Source: Branchiostoma lanceolatum
Taxonomy: Eukaryota > Chordata > Leptocardii > Amphioxiformes > Branchiostomatidae
Length of the DNA: 64,000 nucleotides
Reading direction: 5' to 3'
Assembly: GCF_035083965.1 (NCBI RefSeq)
Contig: NC_089738.1
Location: 18,006,734 to 18,070,733, forward strand
In this document: positions 12,401 to 24,400 of the stretch, in pieces
Layout of the letters: every line of letters starts with the position of its first letter
How positions within the stretch are numbered: position 1 is the stretch's first letter
Translations under genes and position numbers: made by a program
The notes under the pieces: model-generated
The model's database searches: none
Seen by the model: the letters and a program-made list of their open reading frames with translations, nothing else
What the model was told of the DNA's origin: nothing

Positions 12401-13634
12401 GGTCTCCGTTGGTATATTGACCAAAGTAAATTTTGACAGCACATTTCATCATGACATGGCGCTGTAACAAGGAATTTCCTTACGTTCAATCCCAAGTGCT
12501 GTTCGCAATCGCAGCGGAGCGTTACGTTGTCTCCAGGCAGGAGTTCCAGCGTCGGTTGCCATGGCGATGATACATACGGCTTGAGGACCTCACAGTACCG
12601 AAGGCCGCTGTCACTGCAGGGGTCCGCATCTGCGGAACGTAGAACAACATGGCTGTCAATCACTCTTCAAGTCTATCTTCTTCTTTCTTTTGAGGCTATC
12701 AGAATTAACTTCAACTCGCTGAAGATTTTGTTAGCCTCCAAGCAGACCTACGGGTAGGCAAAGACCGTATCCAACTGGTACCCAAGTCTCATAGTAACAT
12801 ACTTCCTCTGCCAGTTTGATGCGGCCTTCGCAACCTATAGATCTGCTTGGAGATTAGATTCTGTAGCCTATATACGAACTGTAAGGTTTGATCCTCTCAC
12901 CTCTGGAAGGACCCTTTTAAGTCGATATTACGTGTACAGTATATCATATTTTGATAAGTCTGATAGAGGTGTGGCTCTCCTCAAACACAGGACCTCCATT
13001 TATAATCCTATCTGGACCCTAACTGAAGCTAGAAACTCATTCTCACCTGATCAGTGAAGTGACTCTTAGTGAGGAAGGTCGTGTTAAGTGTGACAAGTTG
13101 AGGACACAGACACAAAAAGCATATGATAAAGTTAAAATCTAATAAATGTGACAAAGAATACTTTGTGCATATTCCAAGGTATACAGTATGTAATGGAACC
13201 AGACACATATTCTGACATTTTTTTCTTTGTTTAATTAGGACTGGTCCCGTTAACGTTACAAATTTGTTTTTCCAAGTTTGCAACAAACCGCTATGCAGAC
13301 ATAATAGCTATGTCAACATCCCTAGATCTATATTTGACCTATAATCTTTACCGTCATCGTTTAATGTACCCGGAAACAGGACAAGTTATTTTAAATATCC
13401 CTTTCTATCACCGGATACAGACTGTTCCTGTACTGATGTTTACATACTTGTGTAGATAAATATCAATGATAAAAACCCCTCCCTGGCCCCCTTTTCGCTC
13501 AGCCAAAACCTTCAAAAACACAACAAATTCTCCACGTAGAAGTTGTGACAACCCCTTGTGTACCTACCTGCAATAGCAGCGTAACATAATGTGGCTAGAA
13601 CGACGGGAAACAATTGTAGAAAGCGGAGAAACAT
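9461..13634 (-). CDS. IL-1-receptor-like protein: signal peptide, two Ig domains, TM, cytoplasmic TIR
   Basis: Six exons on the minus strand: 13634-13568, 12629-12484, 11921-11702, 11310-11026, 10668-10549, 9996-9461; phases agree and the product is 457 residues. Residues 1-22 are a signal peptide (MFLRFLQLFPVVLATLC). Ig1 spans exons 2-3 (NVTLRCDC, IWMGWFKDN, HDSGSYVCQAK). Ig2 is exon 4 (TNVTLWCETQ, FNWTKDG, SDEGLYACVAWN). Residues about 245-271 form a TM helix, then an Arg-rich stop-transfer YRRRRHWKH. The TIR domain (about 302-440) has box 1 YDFSVLCCKDD and box 2 HYRDDVGGD, the IL-1R-type RDD..GxD form; box 3 reads PRFFERL. By family knowledge it would recruit MyD88-type adaptors at the plasma membrane; ligand unknown. 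IL-1 receptors usually have three Ig domains and SIGIRR one, so two is intermediate. Intron 1 holds a foldback element. Confidence 0.92.
10794..10849. repeat. short palindrome in receptor intron
   Basis: TAGCCTGAGTGTCATTCTG and its near-complement CAGGATGACACTCAGGCTA face each other across about 18 bases. It could be a tiny foldback element or its footprint. It lies between the Ig2 and TM exons. Confidence 0.6.
12735..12855. mobile_element. MITE, CTCCAAGCAGA family, old copy
   Basis: The ends CCTCCAAGCAGACCTA and ATAGATCTGCTTGGAGATTA are inverted repeats. Interior GCAAAGACCGTATCCAACTG and GCCAGTTTGATGCGGCCTTC match the younger copy at 42477-42601. Flanks GATTTTGT and GATTCTGT look like a decayed target duplication. 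Confidence 0.8.
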
Positions 13635-13659
13635 CGTGTTTTACTCTTAGTTCTTCCAG

Positions 13660-13700
13660 CGCACAACACGGGACAAGATGGCGGAGGTCCAGGTACGAGA
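13660..13700. promoter_or_regulatory. YY1-like core promoter motif upstream of the IL-1R-like start
   Basis: ACAAGATGGCGGAGG at 13673-13687 fits the YY1 AAGATGGCGGC-type core motif found at TATA-less chordate promoters. It lies about 40-50 bases upstream of the minus-strand start codon at 13634. On the plus strand the same bases form ATGGCGGAGGTCCAG followed by a GTACGAG donor, so a divergent transcript is possible but unproven. Confidence 0.4.
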
Positions 13701-14718
13701 TGTTTGCACAACTCCACGTTCGAGTCCTTAAATCTAGCTCCTGGCGCTCCGTTTTCGCGATAAATCTTGGAGTACTACGTCAGGAAGGTGGTCAAGACGC
13801 TACTGGAGAATTTCTAAGGTCCATAGATCCGTGACAAGCTCAGGTTACGGCTTAAACTTTACCGTAATATGATCTTGCAAGGTGGTCTTGTCCAACATGG
13901 GCATCTTGGAAACCGTAGGGTGGTACCATTATGCTACTAAGGGGTGACTGTATCAATTATATCTACTGTCCCCTCTTTTTTGGTAATCTAAAATTATTAC
14001 ATTGACCTAGTTTATTCAAATTTAGTAAAATAGTATCCTTTTCAATAGTTTATCATGAAAAAGACAAAAACAATAATTATAATTCCCCTCCCCGTTCTGC
14101 TCAATTGCTCTGGTCCAGTTTGTCTTATGACAGTGTAGCAGCGTCCTCTGGCGGGATTTTAATGCATAGCAAAGAACATCGATATTGCGTGCAGTGCGTA
14201 TTTCCGTGAACGGAAAAGCTTGATTTTCTCAAGAGGTTCCTATTTTAACCTCCTTGATTTTCTTGACACCCGTGTTTGAATTTTACATTTCATTTTTTTC
14301 CAGACAAAGCGTCATGACGTCATACCTGTATCAGGTGTCACACTGTAGCTGCTGTTGAACAGGTGACATCTGGTGAGGCTGCCGTGCTTGGCAGAGGCCC
14401 CGGGACCCGTAACTCCGGCCGCAGACAAAAGAAATATTATAGCGCACAAAAAGATTAAAAACCTCTCAGTTCAGCTCTTAGAAAAATCATAATTCCCAGG
14501 TATAACCTTTTTAAACGCATACTGTAAAAAGGTGTAAACGGTGCGCTAAATGTGACGAAAACGACGAATTTTTTACACACTTAAGCTACATCTCGCTAGA
14601 TGTCGCTACTGTACTGTAGGGTTTACGGGGTGGCGACGTCATTACTGAGGCGACGTCATACAGACACTGCCATGCAGAAGCAAAATTGCGAGTCACCAAC
14701 AAAATAACGGGTCTGCTT
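13700..14718. other. intergenic, no gene supported
   Basis: Divergent region upstream of the receptor gene. Contains GATTTTCTTGACACC-type AT-rich text, a TTAACCTCCTTG motif shared with foldbacks at 34671 and 57521, and a CGTCATGACGTCATAC palindrome near 14311 with a CRE-like core. Confidence 0.5.
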
Positions 14719-14725
14719 CGTCCCT

Positions 14726-14786
<61 letters not shown>

Positions 14787-14792
14787 AGAGAC
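14719..14792 (-). tRNA. tRNA-Asn (anticodon GTT)
   Basis: The minus strand reads GTCTCTGTGGCGCAATCGGT at its 5' end, the anticodon arm CGGCTGTTAACCG with GTT, and CCACCCAGGGACG at the 3' end. All four stems pair: acceptor GTCTCTG with CAGGGAC, D arm, anticodon arm and T arm GGTGG/CCACC. It is 74 nt without intron. It differs from the common vertebrate gene in the T loop (TTCAAGC). A TTTT run for Pol III termination lies about 14 nt downstream. It looks functional. Confidence 0.96.
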
Positions 14793-14799
14793 TTCGCTA

Positions 14800-17020
14800 G
14801 CATACAGATTGTCTCACAGACCACAGATCGCTACTACGTACTAGTACAGGGACAAGACCGCGCAATAGCAACTTAGTCTGTGTAACACAGAGTGCACACA
14901 GTACAGTGACAAGTATCTAACTGATGCCTTTCAGACTATCTGTCTATAGCAATATAATATGAAACGGAAGAGGCCATAATTTCTTAACAAAGAAATGAAA
15001 TGAAGAAAACAACCTCTTTCTTTCTGTCGTTAGTGTTGATGACTCCTCAAGGTGGTTGTGATACCGTCATAGTTTCTGACGGCCGCCCAGCTGCGCTAAT
15101 GCAGTAACGGTTACAAGCAATGTGTAGGAATTAGGGATAGACGAGAACATGTGCAAAGAACAGGACAAGTGAACTTAGTGATGTTAGTTATTAATGTTAG
15201 TAATTACATATTTACAAATGTACAAGGACGGGGGCAGACCAAGATGCTTGGAGGCTACCCCACCCCCAAAGTCTGACAGTCTAGCCCCCGATCAAATGTG
15301 GAACCCTTTCAGAAACCGCCACGAGTTTTGCCCCCGAGACATGCTCGGAGATTGCCGTAAGATCCCGTAAATGTGGGGGAGGAACAATAACCCATGTCAT
15401 GACGAGAGAGTTCGAGAGCATGAGTTTTTGTTTTTGGATCGAATAAGCCGCATGATGATGTTCTTAAAGTATCAGATGGGCCAGCGGTCTGCTTGGATAC
15501 TTGTATCACGTACACCCGATTGTGACCGAAGGCGTGTCGGAAACTTTTCTTGGATCAAGAGGATGACGATGGGAAATATATTTTCATCTTGCACATTTTT
15601 GTGACAGTTCGTAAGCCGAACTACCGATCCTTATAGGACCGAAAATTACCAAACCCAAATCTTCAAGGCAGGGGTGGCGGAAATGGTCGCTGACAAACCC
15701 CTGTACACAGGGAGGAGGCCTTCGCAAATCGCGATTTGAGGATACCAGCTTGTATTCCAAATATATCTCTGTTGAAATCTGACCTGAAAGTGCTTCAGAC
15801 GAACAAAGATTCGGGGTATCGCTTGCAGAAGTAGAGGCTTAAGAAAATACACTGTCGCTTTGTTTTCGTGAGGTCGCGGGCGGGTCATAGCGAAAAGTTA
15901 GCATAGAAAAATGACATGGTGACGTTACATACTGCCTTCACTCCTTAGCACTCAGCATTTTTGGGAAATAGCATGAAACTATGATATACGTAGTTGAACA
16001 CACCCCATTTGACAAGCCCCCTCTGTTTGGCCCAAGGACTACAGAAACGAACATGGACAGCGCCCCCATCATGACACCGAAAGGTGCGGGAGTATTTTAT
16101 GATAACTTGAGAAGGATTGCGTTAAACTGACTGTAGATGTAGATTAGATACTGTACATGATCTAGAATATTGTTATAGCTCGTTATACTGTACATTGAAA
16201 TGTCTTGTTTTTGTCAGCAGGGCTAGCCCTTTGTAATAGCCTCAGGCTAGTTGGGTAGCCCTGGCTGTGGGTCCAAAACAGCCAAACTAAGAAATATATA
16301 AATACCCCACAATGAAACTAAACAAAATGTGCGAAATCTCCAAGCAGATGTTGGGATTCGTTTGTCACGTTTAACCGATGTGTTGGTTACTAAAACCACT
16401 AGAACAACGTGACATATGTACACACGCTGGACAATCAAAACACAACATACGAAAAATATAACATATGGTGGTTAGAAAATGCACCAGTTTGTGAGGAGAT
16501 ATCATTAAAATTTCAAGGAAGGCAAAAAAATGTAGAAAACGCTGAGAAAATTAACAAAAAAAAAAGACTAAAAATATCAACTAATCAATGCTGGAAAAAT
16601 ACCAACATTGTCTAACACACCCTATAACCCTTCCTGCAATCGGTTGCTGTAATATCTTTTGTTGCACTATAGCATTCGATCAGTTACTAGTATTACCGAG
16701 GTCGCTATCGAAGGTCGAACTATAAATTCCTGACACCCCCAATTAATTACTTCACACAAACCTTGTTTCGGGTATGTTGCCACCAAAAGTACTCCAGTAA
16801 TCGTCAGCAAGTGTCTCAAGACGTCGCGGTGGAAAAATCGCCGTAAATTCAGCCACCGTCAAGTCCCAAAACTAGAATGACTCCAACAATACAAGACCTT
16901 CAACAGTTGTGGTGTGTCACCGAAACCGAGCGTCACGTGACCAACAACGCCGGCACGCCATTGGTGGAAAAAGGCGGGAAGGTTTGAAAGGAACGAAACT
17001 TGCGACGGGTTTGGTTTCGG
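14800..17020. other. intergenic, no gene supported
   Basis: No convincing exon was seen on either strand. A solo half of the CTCCAAGCAGA family (AAATCTCCAAGCAGATGT) lies at 16336. The rest is unassigned. Confidence 0.5.
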
Positions 17021-17026
17021 GTTAAC

Positions 17027-17224
17027 TTTCAAGCAGATGTAGCTGTCGGGCTTGTTTTGAGCGAAGTTGGTGGTGTTTCGGACGCTTTCCTAGATTTAAC
17101 AAAACGCCTTTTGCAGATATTTTACAGATAGTGCCTGTAAAATGTGTAAAAAATTCAACGAAAATGTACAGAGCAGCACCAAACAAGCTCAAAATAACGC
17201 CGACTGCTACATCTGCTTGGAGAC
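17027..17224. mobile_element. MITE, CTCCAAGCAGA family
   Basis: Inverted ends TTTCAAGCAGATGTAGC and GCTACATCTGCTTGGAGAC enclose about 165 bp; the inner arms (TGTCGGGCTTGTTTTGAGCG and the GCTCAAAATAACGCCGACTG side) also pair in part. The flanks share TGGTTTCGGGT on both sides, consistent with a target-site duplication. Confidence 0.8.
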
Positions 17225-17827
17225 TGGTTTCGGGTATGACGTCACCCCGAAACTGCGGCCAGGGACGGACCCTGCGACGGTTTTGTGTTGACCGTGCGAT
17301 GTCGGGAGTTCGCAGGGGAAACGGCGACTGCACCGTAGGAAACGGTCTGACGTTCGCTTCGCAACGCGGACAAATTTGACAAGAAATGACGACATACATC
17401 CGCCGACAAGGGGTTTGTGTTAGGGGGCGCGGTTTACTCAACAAAGTCAGGCACAGCTAATCTTACTATAACAAGACGCATGCGCTATGGTATCGTGTTT
17501 AGTAGGCCGGCCAAGGATAAACAAAATTAACATTGTAAAGTCGTGTGAATAAAAGACCAGCTTAAGAAAAGAAAATATAGAAAGAAACATACTATATATC
17601 TAAAGAGATCTGCTAGTATAGTATCAGTCCCGAGGTATGCACACTAAGGTTTCAGACATTCTTGAGAAGACCTCGCTAAGACCTTTTTTTATTGTAAAGG
17701 TCTTTGAGTAATCGTTACATTATAATTCAAAAATAAAACTCCAGTCTTCTCTTAATCTATCTAAGGCCTGCTTGAAGTCACCACACATAAAAGAATTGAA
17801 ATAGATCTTAAAGAATGTACACAACGG

Positions 17828-17945
17828 AGATATAATAATAATAACTTTATTGCACAACAATTGTACAAGGCACAAAGTATGGCATCCACTGGTACATTAT
17901 AAGATAACATTCTATTAGGCTAATCAATCTATATTATACAATATG
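17828..17945 (-). mobile_element. LINE 3' tail
   Basis: On the minus strand the copy ends GTACAATTGTTGTGCAATAA and AGTTATTATTATTAT, matching the tails at 5288 and 32234. Heavily 5'-truncated. Confidence 0.65.
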
Positions 17946-18333
17946 GTGTAGTAGTATGAGATGACAATGGGATTTTACAGAGGAGTTTCTAACGATATAC
18001 CACTGCAGTCGGCAAGCTAGCTTTTAGATCCCCCCCCCCCCCTCCAGAAAACAACAACCAACAACACGCGCGAAACCACGGGGAATTTTCTGACTGTTCG
18101 ATATGCAATATAATCGATCCACCGAGGTGCGACACCTAGCGGAGTGTTTAATTTCGGTCCGCCCCCCTATCATGTATGGTTTCATGCCTATTGTGAAGCC
18201 CCCATGTATACATGCGGTATGGAACATCCAAAGTGGCAAAATAGCACATGACTAATTCTCGATATACATGTACAAGCGTTCAACACGGAGAACGTAGGGA
18301 ATTCGTGTTGTTTCTGTTGCGTCCACTGACTAT

Positions 18334-18370
18334 TATAAAAGAGAAGATATCTACCATAATGAAATCAGTT
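18334..18370 (+). promoter_or_regulatory. TATA box and initiator of the FGF-like gene, distal promoter
   Basis: TATAAAAG at 18334-18341 is followed about 31 bases later by a TCAGTT initiator-like site (18365). The start codon is at 18460, giving a leader of about 95 nt. The same TATA/TCAGTT arrangement occurs at the second promoter (21621). Confidence 0.55.
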
Positions 18371-18459
18371 GAGGAGCAGACTACTCCAAGGAAAGGACCA
18401 CGAACCAAGACGCAGACTTTACATTTCTACAAAGAGAAGAAACGAAGCAACCTGAGACC

Positions 18460-21400
18460 ATGGCTACGAGCAGCGCTCCTACTCTCTACCCTAGGCTCCC
18501 GGTGACTTTTCTGCTCTTTTGTCTGTGTCTAACAACCCTATGTCTCGTCTTAACACCAACGCACGGGATGGCTATTCAGGTAAGTACGCATGCTACTTGT
18601 TTTATTTGGTGGGTTTAAGATTTTTTGATAGTTTCCGGAGGAAGTTTATTAGCTGTGCATAAGGAAAGGCGGAGCCTGGTGTGGTGTAGCTTAAAGAAGC
18701 TAGACGGTAAGGGTTTTTTGTTTGTTTTTTTTTGAATAAAAAAAACTGGCACCTTTGCATGAAAGTGCACAGCTACAGCTATAAATATTAGAAGAGGCAA
18801 TGGAATCTAAAAGCACGCTGAAAGCACTAATATACTAACACTAAGCCTATGCGCCACTCCTAATCCAATAGCAGTTGCATGTTTGCAATTTGAAATGTAT
18901 AAGGCACAAAAATTGATAAGGAAATTATTCCTAAGAGGATTTGTCTGAATCCAAGCACTTATTTCTCAAGTGTTTTCAAATCCTCTAAAGTAGAAACAAA
19001 CAAAAATTATAAAATTCTTTCAGTCATTATGCCCACAAACTAGAAGACCAACTGGAGCAATGGAAACATAGCCTACAAAGGTAATGATGAAAATCCAAAA
19101 GAAGAAAAACATTTTACGAAGTTAAATTCATGACATCAGTTAACCCAACTTTGGATATATTTCTAATATGCTTCCTAAAAACTAAAATTCCTTTTTTTTT
19201 CAAACCAACGGCACGTTTTCTACACTCACAGCGGCTATGATGAAAATCCAGAAGAAGAAAAACATTTTACGAAGTTAAATTCATGACATCAGTTAACCCA
19301 ACTTTGGATATATTTCTAATATGCTTCTTTAAAACTGAGATTCCTATTTTTTTCAAACCAACGGTTTGTTTTCAACACTCAGAGCGGCTGTCGAAATTCG
19401 AAACTCTGACGATCGATCGATGTGGGGAATCCCCCCTGATAAGGGTGACTTGTAGCCACTTTCCAATGTAACGATTTCTGTGTTCGATCTGAGCGTGGCG
19501 CTTCTTTAAAAAATCCCCGCGGTTCTGAAGAGACCGAAACTCAGCGGCTGTTTTTCCTGTAATCTCCAAGCAGATATACGGTGGAAGATCGTATAACGTT
19601 TTCTGACTGCCTGAATTTCTATGATAGCTTTTAACAGCTGTCAGAGAAATCTGACAGTCATAAAACTTTATGAACTTTCGCCCCAACATCTGCTTGGAGA
19701 TTAACCCTCCCAGTGCTGAAGCGAGAAAAAATGTTCAAAAACTGATTTCTAAAGTTTTAGCAAATTCCATTCAGTTTTTGTTTTGTTTAGAAGAACAAGA
19801 AGAAAACCAGGCGAGGCGAAGTGCATATTGGTAGCGCTTTCTGAAGAATAACGCTTTGACTTGTTCCTCTAATCATTTTTTTTTCTCATCCTTTACAGCT
19901 GCAGGATGCTCAGACTACTGCAGCAGCAGAGCACAGTGGACTACTACTGCGGAAAATCGCAGAGGAGAAAGAAAACGAGATTGAGGTATGTTGTCCTATC
20001 TAATCTACTGTACCTGGAACTGTGTAGCAGTAAGACTGGCTATACACATGTACTATAGCCTATAGTACGTTATATGGTTCGACGAAGAAAAGGGGGAGTG
20101 TAGCTATACGCAGGTTTTACATCATGATCGGTCGCAAAAAAAAAACATTCAACTTGTATCAGTTTTCGATGTTGTTGTTGTTGGAAGGTACATAAGGAAT
20201 AACTGATGGCAAAAGTCGAAGTTCTTTAGCAGTTAAACCCTCCCTCCCCTCCCCCTGTCCCGAAAAGGACTTCTCCCAAAAGCACAGATGAAACCCCTGC
20301 ACCCCCGTTCCTCTAGGATGGCACAAACACAAACCAAACGATTTGCGGTTTTAACCTTGCAGATTATACCATGAGTACTTCCCTCTTGGCGACGGGCCAA
20401 TGGATTTCTGTCGCCTAAATTTGACGACGCTGTATCATTTGCCAGAGCCTTATCATTTTTTTTTCTTTAGAATCCTTTCCAGTCAGACCACACCACGACA
20501 TGTTTTGCATCACGCATGTTGTTCATTAGCTCACCGGTAGTCTCTGGTGGTGGTTTCGAATACGTGACGTCATGGCTATATTTAGAACACGGGTTTCCCG
20601 TCTCCCCTTTCAGCGCTCCCAGAAAAAGAAAACGTTTGCAGAAAAACTGACTGAACTGTCCTTTTTTAAGTCACACATAATTGTAGGCAGAATTGGAGAA
20701 GCGTGCACGAGTTGATAATCATTCATAGGATAAAAAAAATGCAGTATTATATTGTTGAGATTATAAAAGGACGCCGTTCTAAGTCACTTGCCCCCCTAAC
20801 GACCGGGAATGGTTTCGCCCGCAGTGTCCCAACGTTTGCATCAGCCGATGTCTAGATCTGTGTCTTGTCGAGCACGTTTGAGACATCATGTGATGGTGTT
20901 GTGAGAATATATAAAGAACGAAGGAGTCAGGAGCACGTGAAACATCTTACGACTCGGCTCCTCATGTGACCCACTTGTCTTTAAGGGGCCGACCGGGAAG
21001 GATCGTGGGGGAGGGGGGTACTTGTGTGGGGGCGTTGCAATTTTGTAGTTCTTCCTATGTTCTTCCAATGCATACAGTATATCGATCGATCTCCCTTCTG
21101 CATAACCATACCTGCCGCCTTTTCTTGTTGGAAGCAATGAGAGTTGTTTTTTTTCAAAACCTAGGGTCACGACAAAGAAATGTTGAAAGAAGAGAAAACC
21201 AATATATTGTCAATGAGATTTGGTTAATGTATACCAGTGTGCACACAATCATAAGCGACTGTACAGCCGCATACTTTCTCGATCTCCCTCACAGCCCCTT
21301 TTCTGTAATCTCAAATCAGATGTTGCTAGCTGTCAGTTACAGTCACGAATCTGCTTGGAGACTATCAATTAGTATTGCAGGTCCGACATTTTAATGCACT

Positions 21401-24400
21401 CTGTTGTAAAATGCACCAAATGCATTGAAGACAGTGTCAACCGGACGTGTTAATCATTCACCAACAAGTCGCCGCCACCACATCCCCTCGAAAACACCGA
21501 TTCTCCCAGCCTGACCTCTGACCCCACAACCGCGGCCCGGTTTCGGTCTCGTAACGTAGCTAAAGCTAAACCATGTATTTTAGGCGGAGGGAATTCCGCC
21601 CCCTGCCTACACACCGGGCATATATAAACCCCAAATAAATGCTTTGCCATCAGTTTAAAACAGTTCTCACTTCGAGCAACACCGAATACTTGTCTGAGAC
21701 ATCTTCTGCACACTGAGAGGTTTTCTTAGCCACCGTCTCAAGCACCTAGCTCGTTCCAAGACGTTCTATTCTATCATGGAGTCCTACAGTTTGTCCACGT
21801 CTCCCGCCATGACATTTGAGGTAACGTTTAATGTTTTTAGTTTAACATATCAGGTTTACGAATAGTGTCGAGTTTTCTTGGTTTTGGTCTGTTGATCCAA
21901 AGAGTTGTTAGACCTTTATGCACCTTTAAAGCTAAGTTATGGACTTCGGAACTATCATGAAGCGTAGGTTAGACCAATTTCTAGACGTGGCGACTTTTTA
22001 AAGGCGTTTTGCTTGTAGCCTTCTGTATATTAGCCATTGGAGTTGTGCATGAAAGTATCGAATCGCAGGTCGTTATAATTTCTGTGCTCGCTGAATAATT
22101 CACGAAGCATACAGGTTTTGTACAAGGAGGTTTTATATATATTATATATAAAAACCCCTTGCTGTATGGGTATGCCCCGCCAAACTTGTGCGCTGGTTGA
22201 AACCTATCGGTTCAGTTCGGTCCTAGCAACCTTCGTACATATAAAAAACTGGGTTACAGATTCGGACTCAAAATCACTTGTTAGGCGCTTTTAGCCTTGG
22301 ACTAGCCTAGTAACCTTCTGATGGGTCTGGTATAGAGGTTTCATTTGGCCCAATCCTACCAAGCACCTGCCCTTTTCTAACAGCAGATCTTTCTGACCGC
22401 CAATCTGTGTAGCCGTATAGCCGTTTCCGTGAGCTAGGTACAACTGACTCCCACCCCGTGAAAATTCCCCGATGTGTCCTGATTGAGCTGGGCGGGCGGG
22501 CAACACTCCCAGCACCGAGGGGATCCCGGGGAGCTCACGGTGGATGGTTACCGGGGTAAGCTTGGACGGGCAGTTTAAAAAATGTACCTCGTCAACTTTT
22601 CAGTCTATTTAGGCATCAAGAGTAGAGAACAAATCGTTACATTTTTACAGTCATGTGTCCTTTGGTGTAAACAAGGTACTTCGTGGTTAGCTAGCTACCA
22701 TGTGGAAGTCTTGTGACAGATCAGATGAGAGCTGCTTGTGCCCACGCACAGTCGACAACTTCCCCCTTGTTGATTTACAACAGTGTTATTCTGCTCATGT
22801 TCGAGTACTGCCATTGGTATTGCCATGTTGGTTCTGGTGTTTGAAACTGTGAAATGTTCGATATTATTGTGTTCCAAGACTGCATGTTTTGGGACGGTTA
22901 TTGAATTTATTGGCAACATTACAGCACCATATCTCATACATACTGCAATTTAACCAAGGAGGTTTAAAAAGGAGGTTTTAACAAACGGTACCAGAGTTAG
23001 TTGTCGATCTAATGTTCGGCCGGTGAGCTGTAATAACTGAAGAGATGGTCCTTCACTGGTCTTGCCAGGAAATACGGAGGGTCAAAATGTAGCTTAGCCT
23101 TTTACTTTGTCAAGGACTAGTGAACAGAAGACCGTATAGTGAACTGCACTACTCTCCAAGCAGAGGTTGGTGGGGAAGATTGTGACCTTTTCATCATATG
23201 CCACTTTGTCCGCTCTCCCCACACAAAAAACGGGGCATATGATAAAAAGGTCACAATCTTCCCCACTAACCTTTGCTTGGAGAGTAAACTGCACCCCTCT
23301 CCCGAATAGCATGCATAGTCGTCAAGTGAGCAGCGACAGCCGGGATTCGAACTCTCGACCCTTTGAATACAATTTGTGTGCCTGTTTGTCACGAAGAAAG
23401 GGCGAGCATGCCTCCCACGACAGGACATACCTGTTAAGTTGAACAGTTCCAAGTGGAATGTAAACAAAGATTTAAGTGCCCCGAGGCAGTTTCTCCACTA
23501 GTGACTCATTGGCAAGGGGCGGTCCGTTACTGGTCCTTTTAGGAGATATGGTCGGTTAGCACAGTTAGCATGTAGTCGAACCTGTCTATAAGGACCACTA
23601 AGGGACTTGAAGAAAACGGTCACAGTAAACAGGTGGCCACTATAGACAGGATTCTTAATGTTTGCTCCATTGAAAAGAATGCAAGGAACCACCAACTACG
23701 TAGTGGTATTCACTAGTTCATGTATGACTGTACTCTATTAATATCAGACCTACGAGCGTCCAGTTCAAAAAGAAGAATCATTAGAAATAGGCTTTATAAT
23801 CTGCCTTTATTGGGAGGGTTAGAGTGGTGTAGTATTATACTTAAAGGCTTTGAGAACTGTTTGCATTTCTATTGCTGTTTATATAAGTTGTGTTCTTTTC
23901 GGGTAACTAAAACGAACTTTTTCCTCTCTTCCCAACAGAAGACGCTCCTTGAGAAGATGGGGTCCAACAACAACTTCACGGAGCTGACCCAAGATGACCT
24001 CAGCCTCCTTGCCGAGATGTACCCCGAGGAACTCCTGACCAGAGGTTCGGCCATTGGCCCCGTGGAGAAGCGCCGCCTTGTGAGGGAGGCCAGAAGCGCA
24101 GGCAAGAGGAAGCCCCGCCGTGGCAGGAAGGGCAAGGGGAGGAAGAGGAACGGGAAGAGAGGGGACAATGACGCCACTGTGGCTGTGGAAACGAACAAAC
24201 TTGCAGCTACTGAGGAAAAAGAAGAAGTCGCCGAGTGCGCCAAGAAAACGGTAAGTGATTTTGAATGCTCTTTTTCTTCTATTTAAATATCTGTTTGACA
24301 AAAACAGACCCTGGCACGCTGAAGGCAGTTATATATTTAAAACAAAGCGTCGATGGGGAAATGTAAAGAAGACCTTTACAGGTGTTTGGAAGAAAGCAAA

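Noticed and set aside
17022-17444. 140-codon minus-strand frame
   Set aside because: Covers the MITE at 17027-17224, with no domain and no neighbouring exon.
23720-23938. Upstream extension of the exon at 23939 to an in-frame ATG at 23720
   Set aside because: A strong polypyrimidine tract and CCCAACAG acceptor at 23938 and phase agreement with both upstream exons make this an intron.
23869-24301. Minus-strand frames of 124 and 140 codons
   Set aside because: Antisense of the basic exon of the FGF-like gene.
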